Source of the DNA: JAVBJN01 sp031546985
GTDB lineage: Bacteria; Bacteroidota; Bacteroidia; Chitinophagales; Chitinophagaceae
Length of the DNA stretch: 23,720 nucleotides
Reading direction: 5' to 3'
NCBI GenBank assembly: GCA_031546985.1
Contig: JAVBJN010000095.1
Coordinates: forward strand, 1 to 23,720
The notes under the pieces were generated by a model. The model searched no databases. It saw only the letters and a list, made by a program, of their open reading frames with translations, and was not told where the DNA came from. The position numbers were made by a program, and so were the translations under genes. Shown here one piece after another: positions 1-7,273 of this stretch; positions within the stretch are counted from its first letter, which is position 1; each line of letters begins with the position of its first letter.

Positions 1-1523
1 GTGGCAGAAATATAACGGGGATTTACCCTTGAGCTGGCAGGGTTAAAAAAATGCCCCATGAGCACCATCTCATCATTACCACCCGGCTCCATTTTTACCC
101 CAAAAGCAGGGTTGCACCATTCGCCCATAGTAGTAGGTGTCCAAAAGGGTTGCTGGTAATCCAGTCCCGATTCGTAGGTAAGCTGGTTGCCCAGTACATT
201 GCCTTTAGGGCCACCTATTACAATACCGCTGTTGGAGTAGGTAAGATCCATACCCATTATAAACGGAATACCGCCCGCGGTAGGCGAACCGATGGTGGAG
301 CCGTACGCACCATTGTTGTCAAGCGCAATATCGTTGCCTACCATGCCGTACAGCGAAAAACGGTTGGGCGAGCTGTTCCAGGTGGCCAGGCCACTGCCTT
401 TGATCAACGCTCCGGCACCATTGTAGGTCACACTGTTCGATCCCGTAGCTGGTGTGCTTATCGTGAGCGAAGGCGCAAGGTGCGAAACCTTCCAGGTATT
501 GCCCGCCAGGTCGTTGGTTAATGCGTAGAAACCTGTAGCCTGGCCATCCCCTACGATATCGAGCGCGTAAGTACCGTTCAGTGTAGAGGGAGTAGTGGCA
601 GCAGGAGCCGCCGCATTACCAAAATAGCTGGTGCTTATCGGGTACAGGGTAAGCGGGTCTATCTCCGATATCCAGGCTTTACTGGCATTGATAGAAGTAG
701 ACGTTCCGGTAAGGTTAACCGAGCCATTGGCACTGCCCATTACAAACAAACGGGTGTCGAAACCTTTTAAGCGCATAGCCGCATCATAATCGTTGTACAG
801 GCCATTCCAGCTGCCGCCTACGGTAGTCATATTCTGGGCCGAATAGTAATAATGCACATCGGTCAGGTGGGTGTTCAGATCTATTTTACCTACAAACGAA
901 GTTCTGTCGTCGGTATACCTCGGATCGTTGGGAAAATCGCCTGCGTTGGATACATAACCGCAGATATACAGCTGGTTTTGTATAATGGTAGAGTGCATGG
1001 GGAAAATGTGTTTTCCGAAATCGGAAGGCACATACAGGTAGTATTGTTCCATGATATTGCCATTCATATCGAGCATGAGTGTAAGCACATGGGCAGACTC
1101 CCCGCCCTGGCGGGCCTGTATGGTAACCAGAAAACGCTGCGCCTCGTAGGTTGCGATAGAAACCACCCTTACATCCTGCTCTGCCGGAAACTTGTATACG
1201 GTGCTGCTCATAACGCTGCCCATATTGTCTACCACCTGGAAGTGAATGCCCGATCCGGCATCGTAATTTCCTGCAGATGCGGTACCCTCATTGCCGTTGC
1301 CGAGGTCTACCGGGCTTATCACATACCCTTCCAGGCTGGCGCCCGATGATTGGTAATCATAACTCTTAATGATCTCTGCAGCCTGGGCAGTATGTACACT
1401 GCCAGCTAACAGCATGGCCGATAACATAAGCCCCAAGCCCTTGCGGGTGCCGCGCATGCCGCTCAGCCAGGCAGTTCTGACATTTGAAATTGCGTTCTTC
1501 TGATTTCTGTTTTTCCTTTTCAT
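1..1523 (-). CDS. T9SS-sorted secreted protein, paralogue A (3' end beyond window)
   Basis: The reading frame is open from the ATG at 1523 down to base 1, giving 507 residues; the C-terminus lies outside the window. It opens with MKRKNRNQ, a long basic region, then a hydrophobic stretch ending near HTAQA (signal peptide I, about residues 25-48). The rest aligns by eye with the two complete paralogues to the right, through blocks such as PNDPRYTD, LYNDYDAAMRL, GSANGS, INASKAW and MGEWCNPAFG. It appears closer to the 666-aa copy than to the 670-aa copy. A C-terminal T9SS sorting domain is expected by analogy but cannot be seen. The repeated short blocks with aromatic and Asp/Gly turns fit a beta-rich, possibly propeller-like exported protein; this is inference. 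The molecular function is unknown. Confidence 0.85.
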   Translation of the reverse strand, partial: MKRKNRNQKNAISNVRTAWLSGMRGTRKGLGLMLSAMLLAGSVHTAQAAEIIKSYDYQSSGASLEGYVISPVDLGNGNEGTASAGNYDAGSGIHFQVVDNMGSVMSSTVYKFPAEQDVRVVSIATYEAQRFLVTIQARQGGESAHVLTLMLDMNGNIMEQYYLYVPSDFGKHIFPMHSTIIQNQLYICGYVSNAGDFPNDPRYTDDRTSFVGKIDLNTHLTDVHYYYSAQNMTTVGGSWNGLYNDYDAAMRLKGFDTRLFVMGSANGSVNLTGTSTSINASKAWISEIDPLTLYPISTSYFGNAAAPAATTPSTLNGTYALDIVGDGQATGFYALTNDLAGNTWKVSHLAPSLTISTPATGSNSVTYNGAGALIKGSGLATWNSSPNRFSLYGMVGNDIALDNNGAYGSTIGSPTAGGIPFIMGMDLTYSNSGIVIGGPKGNVLGNQLTYESGLDYQQPFWTPTTMGEWCNPAFGVKMEPGGNDEMVLMGHFFNPASSRVNPRYISA

Positions 1524-1594
1524 CTAATATGGATTTTAAAATAAGCAAACAAAATGTCCGGGCCGCCTGTTACAGACAGCTACAGCAAAACAGT

Positions 1595-1625
1595 GAAAGA
1601 CGAAATAGCCGGAGATTCGTTTTTC
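1595..1625 (-). promoter_or_regulatory. 5' leader stem-loop of paralogue A
   Basis: On the plus strand GAAAGACGAA (1595-1604) faces TTCGTTTTTC (1616-1625), a 10-bp stem with one mismatch. The 11-nt loop reads UCUCCGGCUAU in the transcript. The same hairpin, with the loop core UCCGRC, sits at the same place in the leaders of the other two paralogues. It lies about 20-50 nt after the likely transcription start and about 70 nt before the ATG. It may act in mRNA stability or translation; this is not shown. Confidence 0.6.
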
Positions 1626-1649
1626 GGAAAATATAGTCGGAGGGAAAAT

Positions 1650-1708
1650 CAAAACTACCATTCGGCATCAAAAAACAACAGTCATATTTTGACACTCTTC
1701 ATGCAAAA
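1650..1708 (-). promoter_or_regulatory. Promoter of paralogue A with upstream dyad
   Basis: Read on the minus strand, TAGTTTTG (1657-1650) matches the Bacteroidota -7 consensus TAnnTTTG, with TTG (1678-1676) 18 nt upstream. Further upstream is TTTTG-N12-CAAAA (1708-1687). The dyad centre is 44 bp from the -7 box centre, exactly as in the two sister promoters. The predicted start is near 1643, which gives a leader of about 120 nt. Confidence 0.6.
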
Positions 1709-1805
1709 TGAAACAAAATCACATGTTTGATTATTGTATATCAAATTACCAGATAACAACAAACCTCCAGCATTGGTCAACGATTGCAGGGCCTAGCCTG
1801 GTTAA

Positions 1806-1835
1806 CAAAAAATAAGGCCACCCGAAGGCGGCCTT
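1806..1835 (-). terminator. Rho-independent terminator of paralogue B
   Basis: AAGGCCaCC and GGcGGCCTT (1814-1835) form a GC-rich stem with a CGAA loop. On the minus strand a T-rich run (1813-1807) follows. It lies 50 nt past the stop codon at 1885, oriented for the gene to its right. Confidence 0.8.
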
Positions 1836-1884
1836 AACAGAACCATAAACAAACGTAACGATGATACGATACGTGGTATAAAAT

Positions 1885-3885
1885 TTAACGGATAACCAGC
1901 TTGTACACTTCAGGTTTGCCACCTTGTACAGCTACACTGGCCTGGTACATACCAGCGGTAAGTTTAGGCAGCGCCAGTTGCAGCAGCGTACCATTGGCAT
2001 TACCTTCCTGCGTAAGCACTACCCTGCCGGTAATATCGGTGAGTATTACTTTTACGGTAGCATCAGCTTTAACTTCTTTGCCCAGCTGTATGGTTACCTG
2101 GTCGGTAGCGGGGTTAGGATAAATACCTTTGGCGTCAGACACTTCTGCCATTGCAGTTGCACCCGGTTTTGCAGTACGGTAAATATTAGTGGCTTCGCAT
2201 TCGTATTCAGCATCCAAATCAAACAGGTTCATATCTACAGGATAATCCAGCCGGCGGGTAACGCCATCTTCGTTAGTAGCGGTAACCGTGGCGCTTTGCA
2301 GGTTTACCAAACCCAATCCGTAGGTCATGCGCTCTGCACTGGGGCAGGTTTGCACATATCCTTCTCCGGTGGTAGAAAGGAAACGGGGATTTACCCTTGC
2401 GCTCGTAGCGTTCAGATAATGGCCCATCAGAATCATATCATCGGTTCCGCCAAAAGGTTCTGATTGCATACCAAAAGCAGGGTTGCACCACTCGCCCATC
2501 GTACCATTGGTCCAATGCGGCTCCTGGTAACCGAGGCCCGATGCGTAAGAGAGCTGGTTGCCCAATACATTGCCTTTGGCAGATGCGTAAGCAATACCAC
2601 TGCTGGAATAACTGAGATCGAGGCCCATTACAAACGGAATAGCGCCGCCAGTGGGCGATTCGATGGTGGAACCGTATGCAGAGGTATTTACCAATGGTAC
2701 ATCGCTGCCTACCATACCAAACAGGGTAAAGCGGTTAGAGGAGCTATTCCACGGGTAAATGCCGCTGCCTTTGATAGATGCAGTAGTGGTATACGCCACA
2801 CTGTTGGAGCCACTGCCGGGCACACTAATGGCCAGTGAGTTGCTGAGGTGTGTAATTCTCCAGGTATTGGCGCTCAGGTCGTTCGACAGGGCGTAAAAAG
2901 CGTTGTTCAGGTTATCGCGGTTTACATCCAGCGCGTAAGAACCGTTAAGGGTGGATGGTGTGGTAGTATTAGCCACCGTACTGCTGCCGTAATAACCGGT
3001 GCTGATGGGCGCCAGTGTAGCAGGGTCTATCTCCGATACCCAGGCCTTACTGGCGTTAATGGTATTGGAACTACCGCTAAGTGTAGCAGAACCATTGGCG
3101 CTACCCATTACAAACAAGCGGGTATCGAAATTGCGGAGGCGCATAGCCGCATCGTAGTCGTTGTACAGGTTGTTCCAGCTGGGGTTGGTTACGGTATTAA
3201 GGTTTTGGGTAGAGCTGTAATAGTGTACATCAGATACGTTTGTATTCAAATCTATCTTGCCTACAAAAGCGGTTCTGCTATCGGTATACCGCGGATCGTT
3301 GGGAAAATCGGCGCCAATGCTTACATAACCGCAGATGTACAACTGGTCTTGCATAATTACCGAGTGCATCGGGTAAATTTCTTTTCCGTAGGTAGAAGGG
3401 GCAATAAAATCGTACTGGTTCATTACATTACCATTATCATCTACCATGATGGAAATAACGTGGTTGTACTGGTTCATTCTGCGTGCCTGCACCGTAATTA
3501 CAAAACGGTGTGCCTCGTAAGTTGCAATAGAAACCACCCTTACATCCTGCTCTTCAGGAAACTTGTAAATAGTGCTGGCCATTACAGTGCCGTCTTTATC
3601 CATAGCCTGGAAGTGAACCCCGGTGCCTGCATTGTAATTGCCGGCGGCTACGGTGCCTTCATCAATAGCAGTAGTGTTTACAGGCGAGATAACATAACCC
3701 TGTAATTGGGCAGCGGAGCTTTGGTAGTCGTAAGATTTAATGATCTCTGTGGCGCTGGCGGAGTTTACACTGCCCGCCAGTAATACCGCCGATAACAATA
3801 AGCCCATGCCGGTGCGCGCACTGGTAAAACGTTTGGTGGTTGCGGATAGCGCAAGCGTCTTCTGATTTCTGTTTTTCCTTTTCAT
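1885..3885 (-). CDS. T9SS-sorted secreted protein, paralogue B
   Basis: A complete 666-aa protein. The start ATG at 3885 gives MKRKNRNQ, the N-terminus shared with both sisters. The signal peptide is long: a basic n-region to about residue 25, a hydrophobic core GMGLLLSAVLLAG, and probable cleavage after SASA near residue 45. The middle (about 46-585) is beta-rich and has no enzyme motif I recognise. The last 78 or so residues form a T9SS type A sorting domain: YPNPATDQVTIQLG, ILTDITGRVVL, LPKLTAGMYQASV, ending VYKLVIR. By family knowledge this domain sends the protein across the outer membrane through the Por secretion system, to be anchored on the surface or released. It has its own promoter and terminator, so the array is not an operon. 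The function beyond export is unknown. Confidence 0.92.
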   Translation of the reverse strand: MKRKNRNQKTLALSATTKRFTSARTGMGLLLSAVLLAGSVNSASATEIIKSYDYQSSAAQLQGYVISPVNTTAIDEGTVAAGNYNAGTGVHFQAMDKDGTVMASTIYKFPEEQDVRVVSIATYEAHRFVITVQARRMNQYNHVISIMVDDNGNVMNQYDFIAPSTYGKEIYPMHSVIMQDQLYICGYVSIGADFPNDPRYTDSRTAFVGKIDLNTNVSDVHYYSSTQNLNTVTNPSWNNLYNDYDAAMRLRNFDTRLFVMGSANGSATLSGSSNTINASKAWVSEIDPATLAPISTGYYGSSTVANTTTPSTLNGSYALDVNRDNLNNAFYALSNDLSANTWRITHLSNSLAISVPGSGSNSVAYTTTASIKGSGIYPWNSSSNRFTLFGMVGSDVPLVNTSAYGSTIESPTGGAIPFVMGLDLSYSSSGIAYASAKGNVLGNQLSYASGLGYQEPHWTNGTMGEWCNPAFGMQSEPFGGTDDMILMGHYLNATSARVNPRFLSTTGEGYVQTCPSAERMTYGLGLVNLQSATVTATNEDGVTRRLDYPVDMNLFDLDAEYECEATNIYRTAKPGATAMAEVSDAKGIYPNPATDQVTIQLGKEVKADATVKVILTDITGRVVLTQEGNANGTLLQLALPKLTAGMYQASVAVQGGKPEVYKLVIR

Positions 3886-3960
3886 GTAGTTATGGATTTT
3901 TTAAAAATAAAAGGCAAAAAGAGTGCTCACCATCCTTTCGGACAGCTGCGGAACAACAGT

Positions 3961-3990
3961 GGAAAACGAAAGGTCGGAGATTCGTTTTCC
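3961..3990 (-). promoter_or_regulatory. 5' leader stem-loop of paralogue B
   Basis: GGAAAACGAA (3961-3970) and TTCGTTTTCC (3981-3990) form a perfect 10-bp stem with a 10-nt loop, UCUCCGACCU in the transcript. It occupies the same leader position as the hairpins of paralogues A and C. In C the second inner pair is A-T where this copy has G-C, so pairing is kept despite the base change. Confidence 0.65.
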
Positions 3991-4015
3991 GGAATCAGTA
4001 TAATCGGAGATAGAT

Positions 4016-4074
4016 CAAAACTAGTTTTCCACTTCCAGAACTACAATCCATATTTTGACATTTACTATGCAAAA
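4016..4074 (-). promoter_or_regulatory. Promoter of paralogue B with upstream dyad
   Basis: On the minus strand, TAGTTTTG (4023-4016) is the -7 box and TTG (4046-4044) lies 20 nt upstream. The dyad TTTTG-N12-CAAAA spans 4074-4053, centred 44 bp from the -7 box. The predicted start near 4009 gives a leader of about 124 nt. Confidence 0.65.
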
Positions 4075-4204
4075 AAGTACATTCAATGAGCGTATGCAAT
4101 GCGTGCAAGCCCGTTGTAGTAGAATCCCGAAATCAGCAGTTAGTTTTCGCTCTGCACATTAAGGCTGATCCTGCAACACTATTCCTAAACATTAATACGC
4201 ATTC

Positions 4205-4345
4205 GGCTTTCTGTTACTTTTTTATGTAAAAAAAAGTAACCCAAAAAACCGCCAGAAAACGGTTACACCGCGTTTTCGGGTTAAGACCTTGATGCCGTTG
4301 CGTTGCTACTGTAACTTCGAGGTAAGGGCTCCTTCGCAGCCTGCA
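4205..4345. repeat. Probable degenerate interspersed repeat with an inverted repeat
   Basis: GTTACTTTTTT and AAAAAAAAGTAAC (4213-4240) form an A/T-rich inverted repeat, followed by CCGCCAGAAAACGGTT-type sequence. Read on the minus strand, the segment ends in a pattern (VTFFYIKK) that I recall from many spurious intergenic ORFs in Bacteroidota, which suggests a dispersed non-coding repeat. It has no counterpart in the other two spacers and makes this spacer longer. The recall cannot be verified here. Confidence 0.35.
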
Positions 4346-4393
4346 CATATCACCACAATATTTGATCGCAGGTTTTATTACCATTAACAAAAA

Positions 4394-4422
4394 ACAAAGG
4401 GCTGCCCGCAGGCAACCCTTTG
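4394..4422 (-). terminator. Rho-independent terminator of paralogue C
   Basis: ACAAAGGG...CCCTTTGT with inner TGCC/GGCA forms a strong stem around a short CGCA loop. On the minus strand the stem runs into a T-rich stretch (TGTTTTTTG). It begins 44 nt past the stop codon at 4466. Confidence 0.8.
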
Positions 4423-4465
4423 TATCATAAAACATACCGCTATAGATATGCGGCAATGCAAATGC

Positions 4466-6478
4466 TTACTGAATGATCAGTTTGTACACAGCTGGTTTAC
4501 CCTGGTTAAGGCTCACGCTAGCCTGGTACATACCGGCAGTAAGGCGTGGCAGTGCCAGTTGCAGATTGCCACCATTGGCTTTGCCATCCTGTGAGAGCAC
4601 TACCCTGCCGGTAACATCGGTAATTACCACTTTAACAGCCGCGCCATCTGTGGCATCGCTGCCCAGCAATACCGTTACGCGATCGGTAGCGGGGTTAGGA
4701 TACAAACCTTTAGCCGCAACGTTTTCCTGCAGCGCAGTACCAGGTTTTGCAGTGCGGTAAATGCTGCTGGCGCTGCAATCCAGCTGGTAATCTGCAAACA
4801 GGAAATTGTCATTAACGCTATAATTGAAACTCATTTCCTGCTCTGGCATATCATCTGCATTAACCGGTGCATTAGACAGGTTAATAGCGTTGGTCTCTAC
4901 ATCCATATACCAGCTGCCTGGGCAGTTGCTCACCAGCCCTTCGCCATCGGAACCAATGTAGCGGGGGTTGGCATATCCGTTGTTGCCATAATGCCCCATC
5001 AGCGCCACATTATCCAATTGGTTGTTTCCCGGATCGTAAGCTGTGCCAAACAGCAGGTTGCACCAGTCGCCCATGCTTCCGTTTTTCGTAACCAGAGAGC
5101 TTTGGTAGCCCAATCCGGCGCCGGAATAAGGTGCGTTGCCCAGTACACTGCCCTTTAATGCAGTATACGCTACGCCATTAACAGCGTCGTAAGACAGGAA
5201 CATGCCCATTACAAACGGTACAGCGCCATCGGAAGGCGACATAATACCATTTACATTATAACCATTGGGATCTACCAGCGGTACATGCGACCCAATGGTG
5301 CCGTACACGGTAAAGCGGTTGCCTGCACTGCGGGCGTTAAAAAGCGCATGCCCTTTCATAAAATTGCTGGCATAGGCTATGGTATTGAAGTTGCCGGTAG
5401 ATATATCCAAACTGCCCGAAAGGTGGCTAAGCCTCCAGGAGCTTTCATAAATATCGGTAGAGAGGCAGTAGAAGCCATCGTTGTTTTCCGTATCCGGCAC
5501 TAAATCCAATGCAAAGGTACCATTGGAGTGAGAGGGCATTGCATACCAGGGATAACCGGTTATATCATCGTTGCCAAAATAAGTGGTGGTGATGGGCGAT
5601 AAGGAGTTGGGGTCGAGCTCAGACACCCATGATTTACTGGCATTAATGCTCGATCCGCCACCAGGCATCAGCGCGCTGCCATTGGCACTACCCAATACAT
5701 ACAACCTGTTGTCTATCACCTTAAGACGCATAGCAGCATCGTAATCATTAAACAGGCCGTTCCATGCAGCGTTGGAAACCGGTGTGGTGTTGATGGTGGA
5801 ATTGTATAAATGCAGCATGGTTACATGGCTTACAAGATCCGTTTTAGCTACATAGGCTACGCGGGCTTCGGTAAGCAGCGGATCTGCAATGTATGCAGCA
5901 CCCACTGTAATATAGCCGCTGGTATACAATTGGTTGTCTTTTACCACAGAGCTCATAGGAAAAATATGCTTGCCATAGGCCGAGAGCGTATAAAGATCAT
6001 ATTTATCCAGTATGGTACCGTTCAGGTCCAGCAGCAAGGTTATTTCATGGTCTTCGTTAACAGCGCTGCGGCCTTGTATGGTAAGTAAAAACGTGCCGCT
6101 TCCCGGGTTAACCGGTACCAGGGAAATAGCTCTTACATCCTCCGACTCCGGAAACTGGTACACCCTGCCTTGCAGCATATTGCCCTGGTTATCCAAAACG
6201 CCGAAATGAATGCCTTCGCCATTGTTGTAATTGCCCGCTACCACCAGCCCTTCGTCTTCGGCATTGGGGTTAATACGCTCCATAATGTAGCCGCTCATGC
6301 CTACATTGGTAGAAGTGTAATGAAAGGTTTTTACAGCTTGCACCGTTTGCGCGCCGGCGCTGCCGGCCAGCAGCATGGCAGATAATAACAGCCCCATACC
6401 GGTGCGGCTGTAGCTTCTTTTTTTTGCAGTACCAATAGGTTGATTGGAAATTGCCTGATTTCTGTTTTGTCTTTTCAT
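4466..6478 (-). CDS. T9SS-sorted secreted protein, paralogue C
   Basis: A 670-aa protein. An in-frame ATG exists 18 codons upstream, but the ATG at 6478 is preferred because it gives MKRQNRNQ, matching both sisters, and keeps the leader near 120 nt. The signal peptide has a basic n-region and the core GMGLLLSAMLLAGSAGAQ. The central region shares LFNDYDAAMRL, GSANGS, INASKSWVSELDP and MGDWCN with the sisters but is clearly more diverged and carries several small insertions. The C-terminus is a T9SS type A sorting domain: YPNPATDRVTVLLG, VITDVTGRVVLSQ, LPRLTAGMYQASV, ending VYKLIIQ. It is exported through the outer membrane by inference from that domain. The biochemical role is unknown. Confidence 0.92.
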   Translation of the reverse strand: MKRQNRNQAISNQPIGTAKKRSYSRTGMGLLLSAMLLAGSAGAQTVQAVKTFHYTSTNVGMSGYIMERINPNAEDEGLVVAGNYNNGEGIHFGVLDNQGNMLQGRVYQFPESEDVRAISLVPVNPGSGTFLLTIQGRSAVNEDHEITLLLDLNGTILDKYDLYTLSAYGKHIFPMSSVVKDNQLYTSGYITVGAAYIADPLLTEARVAYVAKTDLVSHVTMLHLYNSTINTTPVSNAAWNGLFNDYDAAMRLKVIDNRLYVLGSANGSALMPGGGSSINASKSWVSELDPNSLSPITTTYFGNDDITGYPWYAMPSHSNGTFALDLVPDTENNDGFYCLSTDIYESSWRLSHLSGSLDISTGNFNTIAYASNFMKGHALFNARSAGNRFTVYGTIGSHVPLVDPNGYNVNGIMSPSDGAVPFVMGMFLSYDAVNGVAYTALKGSVLGNAPYSGAGLGYQSSLVTKNGSMGDWCNLLFGTAYDPGNNQLDNVALMGHYGNNGYANPRYIGSDGEGLVSNCPGSWYMDVETNAINLSNAPVNADDMPEQEMSFNYSVNDNFLFADYQLDCSASSIYRTAKPGTALQENVAAKGLYPNPATDRVTVLLGSDATDGAAVKVVITDVTGRVVLSQDGKANGGNLQLALPRLTAGMYQASVSLNQGKPAVYKLIIQ

Positions 6479-6546
6479 GTGAAATATGGAATTTAAAATA
6501 AACACAGCAAGGACATCTGTCGGCAAAGACAAACGTGGGAACAGTA

Positions 6547-6581
6547 GTGAAAAACAAAGGGTCGGAAATTTGTTTTTTCAC
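6547..6581 (-). promoter_or_regulatory. 5' leader stem-loop of paralogue C
   Basis: GTGAAAAACAAA (6547-6558) pairs with TTTGTTTTTTCAC (6569-6581), leaving a 1-nt bulge. The 10-nt loop reads UUUCCGACCC in the transcript. Stem sequence differs from paralogues A and B but pairing and the loop core UCCGAC are kept. Confidence 0.65.
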
Positions 6582-6607
6582 CAATCAGTATAGTCGTAGG
6601 AATGCTG

Positions 6608-6666
6608 CAAAACTAAAACACGATAAAGGACAAAAGCATACTTTTTAAGACATTCTCCATGCAAAA
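6608..6666 (-). promoter_or_regulatory. Promoter of paralogue C with upstream half-dyad
   Basis: The -7 box TAGTTTTG lies at 6615-6608. TTTTG (6666-6662) is kept upstream, while its partner half-site is degenerate (CTTAA instead of CAAAA). The centre of the element is still 44 bp from the -7 centre. The TTG-like element at 6633-6631 is closer (15 nt) than in the sisters, so the -33 region is weak. Confidence 0.55.
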
Positions 6667-6718
6667 AGAAACACTTTTATATCATACATATATGATAATG
6701 AGCATATTATAAACAACA

Positions 6719-6743
6719 AAAGGCTACCCGACAGGTAGCCTTT
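6719..6743 (-). terminator. Terminator of a lost array unit
   Basis: AAAGGCTACC (6719-6728) and GGTAGCCTTT (6734-6743) form a perfect 10-bp stem with a 5-nt loop; the minus strand continues TTGTTGTTTA. It is oriented for a minus-strand gene to its right, where no gene now exists before the AraC gene at 7274. Confidence 0.75.
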
Positions 6744-6906
6744 GCTGCAATTATTCCGGTAAAGATACAATCCCGAAGTCCCTTACCGGTAACTTCATAG
6801 AGTTGTTGGTTTGTTTTGTTCACATCAAAAATCAGTAATAGCCCAACATCGCTTTACACCTGCTATGTTAGTAGAAAATACAGGCTGGTTGTACCATCCC
6901 TTTAAA

Positions 6907-6984
6907 CAAAACTAGAAAAACCGGACGATCCTAAAAATCCACTTTAATACAATAATCATGCATTTTGATACACTTTATAGCCCC
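6907..6984 (-). promoter_or_regulatory. Remnant promoter of a lost array unit
   Basis: TAGTTTTG (6914-6907) is identical to the -7 box of all three intact units. Upstream, TATAAAGTGTATCAAAA (6979-6963) resembles the 3' half of the paralogue A dyad. The spacing is 63 bp rather than 44, and no TTG lies at a normal distance, so activity is doubtful. No leader hairpin follows. Confidence 0.4.
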
Positions 6985-6995
6985 AGTAAAACAAA

Positions 6996-7022
6996 AGGAA
7001 CCTGCCATACAACAGGTTCTTT
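6996..7022 (-). terminator. Terminator of a second lost array unit
   Basis: GAACCTG (6998-7004) and CAGGTTC (7013-7019) form a stem with flanking A/T pairs; the minus strand continues TTTTGTTTTAC. It lies 26 nt past the remnant stop codon at 7048. Confidence 0.65.
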
Positions 7023-7042
7023 CTACCGATCTAAATCGTAAA

Positions 7043-7068
7043 TATGCTTACTGAATTACCAGTTTGTA
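7043..7068 (-). pseudogene. C-terminal tail remnant of a T9SS paralogue
   Basis: On the minus strand this reads TAC AAA CTG GTA ATT CAG TAA, encoding YKLVIQ-stop, the conserved end of the array proteins. About 23 of 26 bases match the end of paralogue C (4461-4486), including bases past the stop. Upstream the similarity stops abruptly and an in-frame stop precedes the Tyr codon, so the rest of the gene has been deleted. Confidence 0.65.
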
Positions 7069-7273
7069 TTAATAAAAAATGGCAAAATACTAAGCCACGG
7101 CACTGCTTCTGCTCAAGGGAAAGTAAAAAAGAAAACAAACACCCACTTCATTATAGCCAGTTAAATGTTTGTTCTTTTAATGAATTATAAAAACAAGAAA
7201 GGCAATTACCATGCATTTTTAAACAAACATGGAAAAATTTAAACCCTGCATCAACTTACCTGCGCATGGGAAG

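Larger units (their letters stand above)
6744..7273. other. Gene-free region with decayed array remnants
   Basis: No credible protein gene is seen. The stretch holds an orphan -7 box, a half operator, a terminator and a 7-codon C-terminal tail, all in the order expected for array units whose gene bodies were deleted (separate entries). Bases 7070-7273 show nothing recognisable. Confidence 0.55.

Noticed and set aside
2848..3705. 285-aa open frame antisense to paralogue B
   Set aside because: It is a mirror of the T9SS gene. Similar antisense frames appear opposite paralogues A and C because the sequences are homologous, not because the antisense protein is real.
4213..4240. Inverted repeat as a terminator of paralogue B or C
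   Set aside because: The stem is almost all A/T, lies upstream of paralogue B's promoter, and paralogue C already has a strong GC-rich terminator at 4394-4422. It fits a repeat element better.
4214..4456. 80-aa minus-strand open frame between paralogues B and C
   Set aside because: It crosses the terminator of paralogue C and the suspected repeat; no start signal or domain is seen.
6479..6532. 18-residue N-terminal extension of paralogue C
   Set aside because: It would lie in the conserved leader and break the match to the MKR(K/Q)NRNQ start of the sister proteins.
1..7068. Array as a CRISPR-like or phase-variable invertible locus
   Set aside because: The repeated units are whole genes of about 2.4-2.6 kb all in the same orientation. 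I see no recombinase gene and no short inverted repeats flanking promoters, so inversion-type switching is not supported.
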